NCBI GenBank assembly: GCA_934573935.1
Contig: CAKTMO010000001.1
Span: 62,001 to 126,000 of the forward strand
Source of the DNA: an uncultured Oscillospiraceae bacterium
GTDB taxonomy: Bacteria > Bacillota > Clostridia > Oscillospirales > Oscillospiraceae
Length of the DNA: 64,000 nt
Direction of reading: 5' to 3'
Shown: piece after piece, positions 53,537 to 61,635 of the stretch
Position numbering within the stretch: the stretch's first letter is position 1
Layout of the letters: each line of letters begins with the position of its first letter
The notes under the pieces: model-generated
Told to the model about the DNA's origin: nothing
Databases searched by the model: none
The model's input: only the letters and a program-made list of their open reading frames with translations
Position numbers and translations under genes: made by a program

Positions 53537-54712
53537 TTACCCTCTCAGCTCCATCAGCTTCTGCTTCAGCTCGCCCTCAATGCGGCCCAGCTCGGCTTCC
53601 GCCGCTTTGCGCTTGGCGGCGCCCTCCTTCTGGATGCGGGCCACTTCGTCCAGGGTGGAGATCAGCTGCTCGTTGGTATGCTGCAGCGTCTCGATGTCCA
53701 CCACGCTGCGCTCCGCCTCGCGGGCGGTGGCGATGGTGCCCATCTTCAGCGTGTCGGCGTTCTTCTTCAGCAGCTCGTTGGTCATCTCCGTCACGGCGTT
53801 CTGGGCGGCGGTGGCCTGGCGGCTGTGCTCCATGCCCAGCGCCAGCACCATCTGGCTCTTCCACAGGGGGATGGTGTTCACCAGCGAGGACTGGATCTTC
53901 TCGATCATCAGTGTGTCGTTGTTCTGCAGCAGTCGGGTCTGGGGCCCCATCTGGATGGACACCATGCGGGTCAGCTCCAGATCGTGCAGCTTCTTCTCAA
54001 ACCGGTCGCACATGCCCACCAGATCGTTATACGCCTGTGCATCCTCGGCAAGCCCCGTCTGCTCCGCCTTCTTGCGCAGCTCCTCCAGCTCACCGGCGCG
54101 GACGTCCGCCAGCCGCTTCTTGCCCGCCAGGATGTACATGGTCAGTTCCTTGTAATACTTCAGGTTCAGCTCATACATCTGGTCAAACATGGCCACGTCC
54201 TTCAGCAGCGCGATCTGATGGCTCTCCAGATTCTGGGCGATCTTGTCCACGTTGGCCTCCACCTTGCTGTACTGCGCCTTCATGGTGGCCACGCGGTTGC
54301 CGGTCTTCTTGAACAGACCCGCCAGCCCCTTCTTCTCCTCCTCCGCGCCGAAGCCCTTCAGCTCCACCACCAGGCGGCTCAGATCCTCGCCGATCTCGCC
54401 CATGTCCTTGTTGCGCACATTGGCCAGCGCGCTCTCCGAGAAGGTAGCCACGCTCTTTTGGGCCGCCGCGCCGTACTGCAGCACCTGATTGGTGTCCCGC
54501 ACGTCGATCTTCTTGGCGAATTCGTTGACGGCGGCGCGCTCCTGCTCGTTGAGCATGCTGTCGTCCAGCACCACCGGCTCCACTTCCTTCTTGGCCTCCG
54601 GCGCGGCGGGGGTGGCAGGCGCCTCCGGCGTCAGGGTCAGGGTGGGCATCTCCGCGGCAGCGGCGGTATCGGGGGATAATGTCAGCTCCGGCATATTCAT
54701 GTTGTCCGTCAT
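53537..54712 (-). CDS. telA: TelA-family (toxic anion resistance) protein
   Basis: A 391-aa, mostly helical soluble protein of the TelA family, named after tellurite resistance; B. subtilis YaaN is a relative. Characteristic stretches are EFAKKIDVRDTNQVLQYGAAAQKSVATFSES, MSLG-like turn regions, LESHQIALLKDVAMFDQMYELNLKYYKELTMYILAGKKRL and VSIQMGPQTRLLQNNDTLMIEKIQSSLVNTIPLWKSQMVLALG. A Pro/Ala-rich N-terminal arm of 45 residues is variable. It follows xpaC, the standard pairing; these pairs belong to membrane/cell-envelope stress (ter/tel) systems. A relic of a second telA tail lies downstream. Confidence 0.92.
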   Translation of the reverse strand: MTDNMNMPELTLSPDTAAAAEMPTLTLTPEAPATPAAPEAKKEVEPVVLDDSMLNEQERAAVNEFAKKIDVRDTNQVLQYGAAAQKSVATFSESALANVRNKDMGEIGEDLSRLVVELKGFGAEEEKKGLAGLFKKTGNRVATMKAQYSKVEANVDKIAQNLESHQIALLKDVAMFDQMYELNLKYYKELTMYILAGKKRLADVRAGELEELRKKAEQTGLAEDAQAYNDLVGMCDRFEKKLHDLELTRMVSIQMGPQTRLLQNNDTLMIEKIQSSLVNTIPLWKSQMVLALGMEHSRQATAAQNAVTEMTNELLKKNADTLKMGTIATAREAERSVVDIETLQHTNEQLISTLDEVARIQKEGAAKRKAAEAELGRIEGELKQKLMELRG

Positions 54713-54760
54713 GGTTTTGATTCCTTTCTGTATGTTTTCGTTCTTAAAATACTTTTTGTA

Positions 54761-55462
54761 TTACAGCTCCAGCGTAATGCCGCCGTCCTGCTCCCCGTCC
54801 TCTCCGGCAGGAGCGCTCTGCACGGCCTTGTGCAGCGGATCGTCACTGAGTCCCTCGCGGGCCATCATGTTCTCCAGCACCACCATATCGGTGGACAGGT
54901 CCAGCGCCTCGGCGCTGAACAGGTTGTCCAGCTGCTTTTCAAAGGCGATGACCACCGTGGCCATCATGTCCTCCACCCTGTGCATGGTGGAGGAGATATT
55001 CTCGCCCGCCACCCCCTGCTGGCCCATCCGGTCATAGGCATTCAGCAGCTTCAGCGTGGTGGGCAGGTAATAGCTCATAAACTTCCGGATCTGGGGCAGC
55101 TTCTCCGGATGCTGCGCCACCTGGGCGAAGATCTTGCCGCTCAGCTCCTGCAAACGGACGATCTGGGCGGAGATGGCGGGATCGGCGATGCTGTCGTCCA
55201 GCCGCTTCATCTCGGCGATGGCCTTTTGTCCGTCGTCCAGCATCTTGTCCAGCGCGGCGTTGCCGGTGGGCCTGGGCTTCTCCTCCACCTCCTCCACCGT
55301 GTTGGGACACAGCAGGCGGGCCACGATCCCCACCACCGCCGCGGCCCCTGCCGCCAGCAGATAGTGGGGCAGCCGGTACAGGGGAAACAGCAGCGCATAC
55401 AGCAGCCATGTGGCCGCCGCCGCGTACAGCGGAATGGCGGACTTGCGCACGATTTGCTTCAA
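54761..55462 (-). CDS. xpaC: XpaC-family membrane protein
   Basis: A 233-aa protein with two transmembrane segments near the N-terminus (about residues 10-30 and 34-52) and a cytoplasmic helical domain. DKMLDDGQKAIAEMKRLDDSIADPAISAQI and KFMSYYLPTTLKLLNAYDRM match the XpaC (5-bromo-4-chloroindolyl phosphate hydrolysis) family, which is commonly coupled with TelA. Gap to telA is 48 bp. A consensus-like promoter is visible 40 bp upstream. Enzymatic activity is doubtful; the family name comes from a screen. Confidence 0.9.
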   Translation of the reverse strand: MKQIVRKSAIPLYAAAATWLLYALLFPLYRLPHYLLAAGAAAVVGIVARLLCPNTVEEVEEKPRPTGNAALDKMLDDGQKAIAEMKRLDDSIADPAISAQIVRLQELSGKIFAQVAQHPEKLPQIRKFMSYYLPTTLKLLNAYDRMGQQGVAGENISSTMHRVEDMMATVVIAFEKQLDNLFSAEALDLSTDMVVLENMMAREGLSDDPLHKAVQSAPAGEDGEQDGGITLEL

Positions 55463-55501
55463 TTCCGTTACCTCCCTTCAGAGAATGAAACCTCATGTTA
55501 T

Positions 55502-55530
55502 ATTATACCCCAATCGCCGCCCTTTGGCAA
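55502..55530 (-). promoter_or_regulatory. Predicted SigA promoter of xpaC-telA
   Basis: Reverse strand TTGCCA, 17 bp, TATAAT, just behind the terminator of the DUF6512 gene. Confidence 0.8.
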
Positions 55531-55533
55531 GGA

Positions 55534-55562
55534 AAAGAGACGGCTCCATGGAACCGTCTCTT
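55534..55562 (-). terminator. Terminator of the DUF6512 gene
   Basis: AAGAGACGGTTCCATGGAGCCGTCTCTT on the reverse strand, followed by TTCCTT. Confidence 0.85.
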
Positions 55563-55572
55563 CGCCTGTCTC

Positions 55573-56130
55573 CTATACCCCGATGACCCGCAGCACCGCC
55601 AGCCCACGGGTGCCGTCGGTGGGGTCGATGAACACCGGCAGCTGGGGCGGATCGTACGTCCACCAGACAAACAGCGCCCATACCCCCAGCAGCACCAGCA
55701 GTCCCAGCACGTTCCAGCCGACGCCGCTCAGGCTCCCTTTCGCCTGTACCCGCCAGGACACCAGCGCCGCCAGCAGCACCGCCGCCTGGAACAGCACCAC
55801 ATCCGCCACCATGCTGCCGGTCCCCAGCGCGCCGGTGTAGGTATAATACACCAGCGGGATCAGCAGCAGCCCTGCCAGCAGCCCCAGCGCGCGGGCCATC
55901 AGCACCGGACGGCGGCTCTTCCGCAGCACCGCCGCCTCCACCAGCGACCACACGATCCACGGCGTCGCCAGCAGCTTCATATGCTCCCACGTGGACTCAT
56001 TCACGGCGGCAAAGGGTGCCGCCGCCGGACTCTGCCCGCTCCATTCGTATACAAAATGCAGCAGATTTCCCAATATCAGCGTCAGAAACAGTCCCGCCAG
56101 CTCCCATTTCCGCCATCTTCTGTCTGTCAT
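55573..56130 (-). CDS. DUF6512 family membrane protein
   Basis: A 185-aa membrane protein with five to six hydrophobic segments. WELAGLFLTLILGNLLHFVYEWSG and AAVNESTWEHMKLLATPW are the strong signature of this clostridial family (DUF6512). The start MTDRRWRK has GGGGAGGGG upstream. Function unknown; ends at a terminator ahead of xpaC. Gene name assignment is by recognised pattern. Confidence 0.8.
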   Translation of the reverse strand: MTDRRWRKWELAGLFLTLILGNLLHFVYEWSGQSPAAAPFAAVNESTWEHMKLLATPWIVWSLVEAAVLRKSRRPVLMARALGLLAGLLLIPLVYYTYTGALGTGSMVADVVLFQAAVLLAALVSWRVQAKGSLSGVGWNVLGLLVLLGVWALFVWWTYDPPQLPVFIDPTDGTRGLAVLRVIGV

Positions 56131-56213
56131 GTAAGACCCCTCCCCTTCTTGTACGCTTTCAGGGAGATTGTACGCCCCGACGGGGGATTTTATACCGGCT
56201 TGGCCCCAATTGC

Positions 56214-56242
56214 TTGCGAAAAACGGCAAAATGTGGTATAAT
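56214..56242 (+). promoter_or_regulatory. Promoter of the DUF6323-DUF6179 operon
   Basis: TTGCGA, 17 bp, TATAAT with TG before the -10 box. Confidence 0.8.
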
Positions 56243-56265
56243 ATATAGAGGAAGAAATGGATACG

Positions 56266-56296
56266 GCGCAGAGCGGCTTGCTCTGCGCGCTTTTTT
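56266..56296 (+). terminator. Terminator-like hairpin inside the operon leader
   Basis: GCGCAGAGC-ggctt-GCTCTGCGC-GC-TTTTTT lies after the promoter and only 16 nt before the start codon; the Shine-Dalgarno AAGGAGG follows the T run. This is the placing of an attenuator or a constitutive partial terminator. Confidence 0.75.
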
Positions 56297-56312
56297 CGGA
56301 AGGAGGCACCCT

Positions 56313-56768
56313 ATGTCCTTTGATCTGCGCCTGACGCTGCTCTCCGGCGGCGAGCTGACCGCCGCCGCCCAGACCCGCGAGATCCTGGCCTGCAACGACG
56401 ATACCGCCGCCTACGGCCTGCAATTGACGCCCCAACAGGCCCGGGCCCTGCTGGAGACCCGCTCCGCCGCCCTGCGTAAGACAGGCCGCGTGGAGCTGGG
56501 CGGCACCATCCTGCGGCGGATGATCCTCACCTTCTGCGACTCCCCCTACCTGACGCCGGAGAATTACGAGGAGACGCTCCACCAGCTGGCCGACGCCTTT
56601 TACTACTTCAAAAGCGAGACCCAGGATCGGGTGGGAGACGACGCCCTGCTGCGGTATATGAAGCAATCCTTTGACGGCCCCTGCCACGGCTCCCTGGAGC
56701 TGCTGACGGGCACGGCCCTGCCGGACATGGCCCGCCGTCTGCGGGCAGGAGGCGGCCGCCATGCATGA
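56313..56768 (+). CDS. DUF6323 family protein
   Basis: A 151-aa soluble, helix-rich protein. LTPQQARALLETRSAALRKTGRVELGG and ILTFCDSPYLTPENYEETLHQLADAFYYFKSE match DUF6323, a clostridial family usually encoded next to DUF6179. AAGGAGG is 7 bases before ATG. Its end overlaps the DUF6179 gene by 8 bp. Function unknown. The operon leader contains a terminator-like hairpin. Confidence 0.82.
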   Translation: MSFDLRLTLLSGGELTAAAQTREILACNDDTAAYGLQLTPQQARALLETRSAALRKTGRVELGGTILRRMILTFCDSPYLTPENYEETLHQLADAFYYFKSETQDRVGDDALLRYMKQSFDGPCHGSLELLTGTALPDMARRLRAGGGRHA

Positions 56769-57723
56769 TCTGACCCGCCAAAGCCTTATCGACCCGCTGG
56801 CGCTGGATCAGCGGGATCTCTTTTCCACCCTGCTGACGGAGGCCCTGCGGTGCGGGCTGCTGACCCAGCCGGATCTGCTGCGCCTGCAGGGGGAGAGCCT
56901 CGCCCTGCTGGCGGCGCGCTGCGACGCCTGGAGCCACGGGCAGAGCACCTCCCTCCCCGCCGAGCGGGCGCAGCAGCTGCTGGAGGGCGTGCTCTATTCC
57001 GTCTCACTGGCGCTGAAGGACGCCCCCACGCCGGAGGACGCGGCGGCGCTGCTGGCCCGCCAACCCCTGTCTGAACTGTACGAGGCGGGACAGCGCCGCA
57101 TCACCCGCAAGCTCCAGGCCGCCCGCGCCGCCCACCGCCAGCTGAAGAAAAACCTGTTCCCCACCTATAACGAATTCTACCGCGCCACCCTGTCGGACGG
57201 CATCGATGGCTTTTTCCGCCTGTACCGCCCCGCCTTCTTTCCCCAGGAGCTTCACATCACCGCCGACTATCCCCCCTTCTTCGGCCCGCCCCAGAAGGAC
57301 GGCATTGAATTTATCGAGGACTACCTCCGCGGCCTGTCCCACGAAAACCGCTTTCTCCGCTATTTCGCGCCGGAGACCGTCCACGCCCTGCTGCTGGGGT
57401 TTGACCAGGGCTATCCCCCGCTGCTCCTGAACCTGTACGCCCCCGTGCTGGCGGCGGCCCTTGGCTGTGTGCTGACGCGGCAGCCGGTGGCCGCCCTCCG
57501 GTGCGACCTCCCCCGCCTGACCGCCCTGCTGACCGGTGCCTCGCGGCAGCAGACGGAGGCTCTGCTCTCTCAGGCGCTGGAGGTCTTCCTCCGCGGCGCC
57601 TCCTGTCCCGAGGGCCTGTCCGCCTATCTCCGCCGCAGTGTGCCGCCGCTGGCGGCGGACCTGCACCGCGCCGTCTCTCTGGGCCATCCGGAGGCGGTGG
57701 TCCCCCTCCCCACGGCGCTGTGA
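56761..57723 (+). CDS. DUF6179 domain protein
   Basis: A 320-aa soluble protein, mainly helical, Leu/Ala-rich. SYAEGAQHLLEGVLYSVSLAL-like region (AQQLLEGVLYSVSLALKDAP) and FFRLYRPAFFPQELHITADYP ... GIEFIEDYLRGLSHENRFL are conserved blocks of DUF6179. The start overlaps the DUF6323 gene end, so the two proteins are probably made in fixed ratio and may form a complex. No catalytic motif recognised. It ends before a promoter and palindrome. Confidence 0.8.
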   Translation: MHDLTRQSLIDPLALDQRDLFSTLLTEALRCGLLTQPDLLRLQGESLALLAARCDAWSHGQSTSLPAERAQQLLEGVLYSVSLALKDAPTPEDAAALLARQPLSELYEAGQRRITRKLQAARAAHRQLKKNLFPTYNEFYRATLSDGIDGFFRLYRPAFFPQELHITADYPPFFGPPQKDGIEFIEDYLRGLSHENRFLRYFAPETVHALLLGFDQGYPPLLLNLYAPVLAAALGCVLTRQPVAALRCDLPRLTALLTGASRQQTEALLSQALEVFLRGASCPEGLSAYLRRSVPPLAADLHRAVSLGHPEAVVPLPTAL

Positions 57724-57727
57724 CCCC

Positions 57728-57756
57728 TTGCATTTTTCCCCCAAACTGGGTACAAT
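57728..57756 (+). promoter_or_regulatory. Predicted promoter of the DUF2461 gene
   Basis: TTGCAT, 17 bp, TACAAT. Confidence 0.65.
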
Positions 57757-57792
57757 ACCATCAGTTGACAAGGTCCCTTGTCAGCGGATGGT
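57757..57792 (+). promoter_or_regulatory. Long perfect-arm palindrome at the transcript start
   Basis: ACCATC-agt-TGACAAGG-tc-CCTTGTCA-gcg-GATGGT: two perfectly paired stems (6 and 8 bp) separated by a symmetric 3x3 internal loop. It begins right behind the -10 box, at the predicted start of transcription. No T run follows. Operator or 5' stabilising hairpin. Confidence 0.55.
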
Positions 57793-57825
57793 ATGGAACA
57801 AAGAAACAACATAAGGAGCGATACC

Positions 57826-58524
57826 ATGGCATTTCAGGGTTTTACACAGCAAACAGTGGATTTCATGTGGGGCATCCGCTTCAATAACGAGCGGGGCTGG
57901 TTTCTGGAACACAAGGAGGACTATCTCAACACCTTCCTGGCCCCCACAAAGGAGCTGGGGGAGCAGGTCTATGATGCCCTTCACGCGGCCCTGCCCGACG
58001 AGCCGCTGCTGCTGAAGGTCTCCCGCATCTATCGGGACGCCCGCCGTCTCCACGGCCGGGGGCCCTATAAGGATCACCTGTGGTGGTGCATCCGCACCGG
58101 CGACAAGGACTGGACGGGCCGCCCCACTTTCTGGTTCGAGCTGGGGCCGGACTACTACAGCTTCGGCCTGGGCTTCTGGTCCCCCTCCGCCGCCCTGATG
58201 GAGACCTACCGCAAGCAGATCGACCAGCATCCCGAGGAATTGGCCAGACTGGTGCGGCAGTTCAACCGGCAAACGGTCTTCACTCTGGACGGCCCCGACT
58301 ACGCCCGCAGCAAGGGCCAGACCTCCGACCTTCTGCGCCCCTGGTATCAGAAAAAGTCCCTCTCCCTCCGCTGGGAGGGCCCCCTGGACGACCGCATCTT
58401 CTCCCCCGCCCTGGCGGACGACATCACCGCGGGCTTCCAGACCCTGATCCCCTTCTACCACTACTTCAACCGCATCGTGGCCCTGACCCCCACCCAGGAG
58501 CGCACCGGCGAGGAACGGGTCTGA
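57826..58524 (+). CDS. DUF2461 family protein
   Basis: A 232-aa soluble protein. FLEHKEDYLNTFLAPTKELGEQV, VSRIYRDARRLHGRGPYKDHLWWCIR and FWFELGPDYYSFGLGFWSPS are the DUF2461 signature. ATAAGGAG lies 8 bases before ATG. The family is widespread but without known activity. It has its own promoter and a palindrome at the transcript start. Confidence 0.88.
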   Translation: MAFQGFTQQTVDFMWGIRFNNERGWFLEHKEDYLNTFLAPTKELGEQVYDALHAALPDEPLLLKVSRIYRDARRLHGRGPYKDHLWWCIRTGDKDWTGRPTFWFELGPDYYSFGLGFWSPSAALMETYRKQIDQHPEELARLVRQFNRQTVFTLDGPDYARSKGQTSDLLRPWYQKKSLSLRWEGPLDDRIFSPALADDITAGFQTLIPFYHYFNRIVALTPTQERTGEERV

Positions 58525-58599
58525 CCTCCTCTCTACCCCACGTAGGTAGCCTTTTGCCCGCCGCCGCGGTACAATGGCGGACATAAGGAGGATACTATT

Positions 58600-59184
58600 A
58601 TGGATCAATACGTAACCGGCGCCGCCATCAAGGCCCTGCGGGAAGCCGCAAAGCTCACCCAGCCCCAGCTGGCGGAGCGTCTCAGCGTCAGCGACAAGAC
58701 TGTCAGCAAATGGGAGACGGGCCGCGGCTATCCGGACATCACCCTGCTGGAGCCCATCGCGGCGGCGCTCCGCGTCTCGGTGGCCGAACTGCTGTCGGGC
58801 CGCACGGTGGTCAACACCAATGTGTCCGCCAACATGCGCCGCTGCCACTTCTATGTCTGCCCCCTGTGCGGCAACGTGCTCCACAGCATGGGTCAGGCCG
58901 CCGTCAGCTGCCACGGTGTCACCCTTCCGCCCCTGGAGGCGGAAGAGGCGGAGGGCTCCCACGCCATCACCGTGGAAGCGGTGGAGGACGAATACCTCGT
59001 CACCGTGAACCACCCCATGACGCGGCAGCACCACCTGCTCTTTCTGGCCGCCGTGTCCGATGACCGCCTGCAGCTCATCCGCCTGTATCCGGAGGGCCCC
59101 GCCCAGACCCGCATCCAGCGCGGCGGCGTCCGCGCCGTATACGCCTGCTGCAATCGGGACGGCCTGTTCAAACAGGATCTGTAA
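58600..59184 (+). CDS. XRE regulator fused to a desulfoferrodoxin-like domain
   Basis: A 194-aa fusion. Residues 6-66 are a Cro/CI HTH domain (LTQPQLAERLSVSDKTVSKWETGRGYPDITLL). From residue 82 a desulforedoxin-like ribbon follows (VCPLCGNV, Cys87/Cys90, then Cys104-His105 where desulfoferrodoxins have CC), and from residue 119 a superoxide-reductase-like domain: His121, NHPMTRQHH (His138, His144) and ACCNRDGLFK (Cys184). The last His ligand of the catalytic iron (CNxHG) is Asp187. The domain therefore probably senses rather than reduces superoxide, or binds another metal. AAGGAGG precedes ATG; a terminator follows. Its targets are unknown. Confidence 0.88.
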   Translation: MDQYVTGAAIKALREAAKLTQPQLAERLSVSDKTVSKWETGRGYPDITLLEPIAAALRVSVAELLSGRTVVNTNVSANMRRCHFYVCPLCGNVLHSMGQAAVSCHGVTLPPLEAEEAEGSHAITVEAVEDEYLVTVNHPMTRQHHLLFLAAVSDDRLQLIRLYPEGPAQTRIQRGGVRAVYACCNRDGLFKQDL

Positions 59185-59186
59185 AA

Positions 59187-59216
59187 AAATGACCGGCTCT
59201 CCAGCCGGTCATTTTA
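59187..59216 (+). terminator. Terminator of the HTH-desulfoferrodoxin gene
   Basis: AAAATGACCGGCT-ctcc-AGCCGGTCATTTT, 3 bp after the stop codon. Confidence 0.88.
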
Positions 59217-59339
59217 ATCTGTTAAAAAGCTTCGCAGAATTCGCCGCCCGCAGGCGGCGAACAATTTGGATCATTTTTCTGGCGACATGTGCGTCAGAAA
59301 AATTCTTCTCGGCCGCCAGTGTGTCCGAAGGACGCGCGT

Positions 59340-59378
59340 ACCCCAAGGGCACTTGTTCCGCTTTGCTCCACGGCGCAG
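59340..59378. repeat. Second copy of a 39-bp intergenic repeat
   Basis: Matches 12961-12999 at 34 of 39 positions (ACCCCAAGGG..ACT..GTTCCGCT..GCTCCAC.GCGCAG). No coding capacity is supported here. Confidence 0.65.
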
Positions 59379-59426
59379 CCGGCCGCAAATCCTTTTGGCA
59401 GCAAAATCGCAAGATTTTGCGCCAGC

Positions 59427-60314
59427 TTAAAAGTCGATGGTCCCGTTCAGCACCTTCAGGTCGTACGGCTCGTACACCACCTTACGATAGGCGTCCACGT
59501 CCATCTTCACGCCCGTCCAGTCGCTGTGAATCTCGCCGTTCTGCTTGATCAGCACGTCGTACAGAATGTCGTAGGTCACCCCGTCCTCCCCCTTCTCCAC
59601 AATGGTGGAGTAGGGCAGCGTCTTGTGGTATGTCAGATGCAGACCCTTGTAGGCAAAGTGGAAGCCGTTGCGCATCCGGCAGCCGTCCAACCCCTTATAG
59701 GTAAACAGCCGCCGCAGATCGTGCAGAATCTGATCGTGCTCCTCGTCATACAGGTTCTCCGGCGTGGTCTCGGTGTAGTCATACCGGAACTGCACAGGGA
59801 TGCCGTAGGGCAGGAACCGCTCCACATAGGCGGGCAGCTTGTCGGCGGGATAGCGCTTGTACAGCACGCAGTTGATCCGCGTGGGGCAGGCGATGCGCCC
59901 CAGCACCTCGTCGGGACTCTCCTCCACATACTTCTGCAGATGGCGGGAGATGTTCATGCAGGTGATCTTGTCGCGGTTGCGCTCCGTAAAGGCCACCATC
60001 TCGTCCAGCGTGGTGTGTGCCTGCACCGGAAACGTGGTGTTGATATACACCTTGTGGGTGGCGGGGATGGCGTCCAGCATCCGCTGCAGCGCGTCCAGAT
60101 CCGCCAGCGGCTCGCCGCCGGTAAACACGAAATCGCACCGCGGCGTGATGGCGTCCAGCGTGCGGATGGAGTCGATGATCTTCTCCAGCGAAAAGCCGCT
60201 GCAGTCGGCATATTCCTGCTTATTGATACAGAAGGGGCAGTTGTTCTGGCAGTCATAGGGGACAAACACGGTGACTGTTGCGCCGCCTTCACGGGTCTTG
60301 TAAGGGTGAGTCAT
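59427..60314 (-). CDS. Radical SAM protein of unknown substrate
   Basis: A 295-aa radical SAM enzyme with the standard Cx3CxxC cluster motif as CQNNCPFC, followed by INKQEY. FVFTGGEPLADLDALQRML is the SAM-binding GGEP element. A C-terminal region lacks the extra cysteine clusters of SPASM or twitch proteins except one CR MRN segment. It resembles the QueE-like/pyruvate-formate-lyase-activase-like small radical SAM proteins but none with certainty. It diverges from a HisC-like aminotransferase gene. AAAGG upstream is rather distant, so the start could be a few codons different. Confidence 0.82.
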   Translation of the reverse strand: MTHPYKTREGGATVTVFVPYDCQNNCPFCINKQEYADCSGFSLEKIIDSIRTLDAITPRCDFVFTGGEPLADLDALQRMLDAIPATHKVYINTTFPVQAHTTLDEMVAFTERNRDKITCMNISRHLQKYVEESPDEVLGRIACPTRINCVLYKRYPADKLPAYVERFLPYGIPVQFRYDYTETTPENLYDEEHDQILHDLRRLFTYKGLDGCRMRNGFHFAYKGLHLTYHKTLPYSTIVEKGEDGVTYDILYDVLIKQNGEIHSDWTGVKMDVDAYRKVVYEPYDLKVLNGTIDF

Positions 60315-60449
60315 GTATGAGCAAAACCTTTCCGTGTGAATATTCTTCAATATTTTATACCGATGCGACAAGAAATGCAAGAAAAAAAGCAAAAAAGGGT
60401 TGTTTACTTATTAACAAACCCTTTTCCGGAGATTTTCCCCGCCCTTTTC

Positions 60450-60479
60450 TTGACAATCGCCCGCCTCCTGCGGTACATT
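60450..60479 (+). promoter_or_regulatory. Predicted promoter of the HisC-like aminotransferase
   Basis: TTGACA, 18 bp, TACATT. Confidence 0.65.
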
Positions 60480-60509
60480 GTAGGTAAAAAACGAGAGGAG
60501 ACGCCCGCC

Positions 60510-61601
60510 ATGAAGATCCGAAACGAATTGCTCTCTCAGGTGCGCAGCTATGCCGGCCACACGCCCCACGCGGCGGCGGACACGCTGGACTGCTCCCTGG
60601 GTGTGAACCCCTACGGCTTTCCCGACGCGGTAAAAGCCGCCTTCGCCGCCTTCGATCCGGAGCGGTTCTATCACTATCCCCACTCCGACGCGCCCCAAAA
60701 AGCCATCGTGGACTACTGGGCGGACTACGCCTTCATCGAGCCGGAGAACATCGTCCTCACCGACGGCAGCGTCTCGGCCCTGTACCTTCTGTGCAACATT
60801 CTGGCCAAGAAGGGGGCCGAGGTGGTGGGCTTCCTGCCCACCTTCACCGATATGGTGGAGTATTCCCGCATGATGGCCATGCGATACGTGGGCATTCCCG
60901 CCCGCCGTGAGGACGGCTGGCGCATGGAGGTCTCCGACCTGGTGGACGCCATCAGCGGCGACACCAGCCTGGTCTACATCGACCGGCCCAACAACCCCAC
61001 CGGCCAGACCCTGTCCCTCTCCGACATCAGCCGCGTGCTGGACCGGTGCGAGGAGCTGGGTGTCTACGCCATCGTGGACGAGGCCTACGGCGACTTCCTG
61101 CCCCGCGAGGAGTCGGCGGTGACCCTGGGGCCGAAATATAAAAATATCATCATCGTCCGCACCTTCTCCAAGGGCTTCGGCCTGGCGGGCCTGCGGGCGG
61201 GCTATATCATCACCTGTCAGGAGCTGATCCGCTACATCAGCAAGGTCTCCAACCCCTATATGATGAGCGAGCTGTCCCGCGAGCTCTCCGCCGCCGCCCT
61301 CAGTGACCGCACCTATGCCGACAGTCACGGCGCGGATTTCGCCGCCATGAAGCGCGCCCTGCGGGACGCCTGCGGCAAAAACCTCGCCATGGCCGTCACC
61401 GACGATCGCGTTCCCATCTGCCTTCTGCAGCACCGTGACCCCCGCGCTGACCTGCAGGAGCTGCTGATGGCCCAGGGCGTCCTCACCTGCTCCGGCGGCG
61501 AATTTGAGCCTCTGGACCGCAGCAGCGTCCGCCTCCGCGTCCCCCGTGCCGAGGAATCGGCCAAACTCCTCCAGGCCGTAAAAGCCGTCAACGAGGCGTA
61601 A
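60510..61601 (+). CDS. HisC/CobD-like class I/II aminotransferase
   Basis: A 363-aa PLP enzyme near histidinol-phosphate aminotransferase and CobD-type threonine-phosphate decarboxylases. LDCSLGVNPYGFP is the conserved N-terminal loop, NNPTGQ and VDEAYGDF hold the cofactor and Lys221 in TFSKGFGLAGLRAGYI is the Schiff-base lysine; VRLRVPR near the C-terminus gives the substrate Arg. GAGAGGAG lies 9 bases before ATG. No his or cob gene is nearby, so the substrate is open. Confidence 0.88.
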   Translation: MKIRNELLSQVRSYAGHTPHAAADTLDCSLGVNPYGFPDAVKAAFAAFDPERFYHYPHSDAPQKAIVDYWADYAFIEPENIVLTDGSVSALYLLCNILAKKGAEVVGFLPTFTDMVEYSRMMAMRYVGIPARREDGWRMEVSDLVDAISGDTSLVYIDRPNNPTGQTLSLSDISRVLDRCEELGVYAIVDEAYGDFLPREESAVTLGPKYKNIIIVRTFSKGFGLAGLRAGYIITCQELIRYISKVSNPYMMSELSRELSAAALSDRTYADSHGADFAAMKRALRDACGKNLAMAVTDDRVPICLLQHRDPRADLQELLMAQGVLTCSGGEFEPLDRSSVRLRVPRAEESAKLLQAVKAVNEA

Positions 61602-61602
61602 A

Positions 61603-61635
61603 ATAAGCCCTCCCTTCACGGGAGGGCTTATTGTA
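61603..61635. terminator. Bidirectional terminator between convergent genes
   Basis: AATAAGCCCTCCC-ttcac-GGGAGGGCTTATT separates the aminotransferase and the flavodoxin-like gene. Confidence 0.85.
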
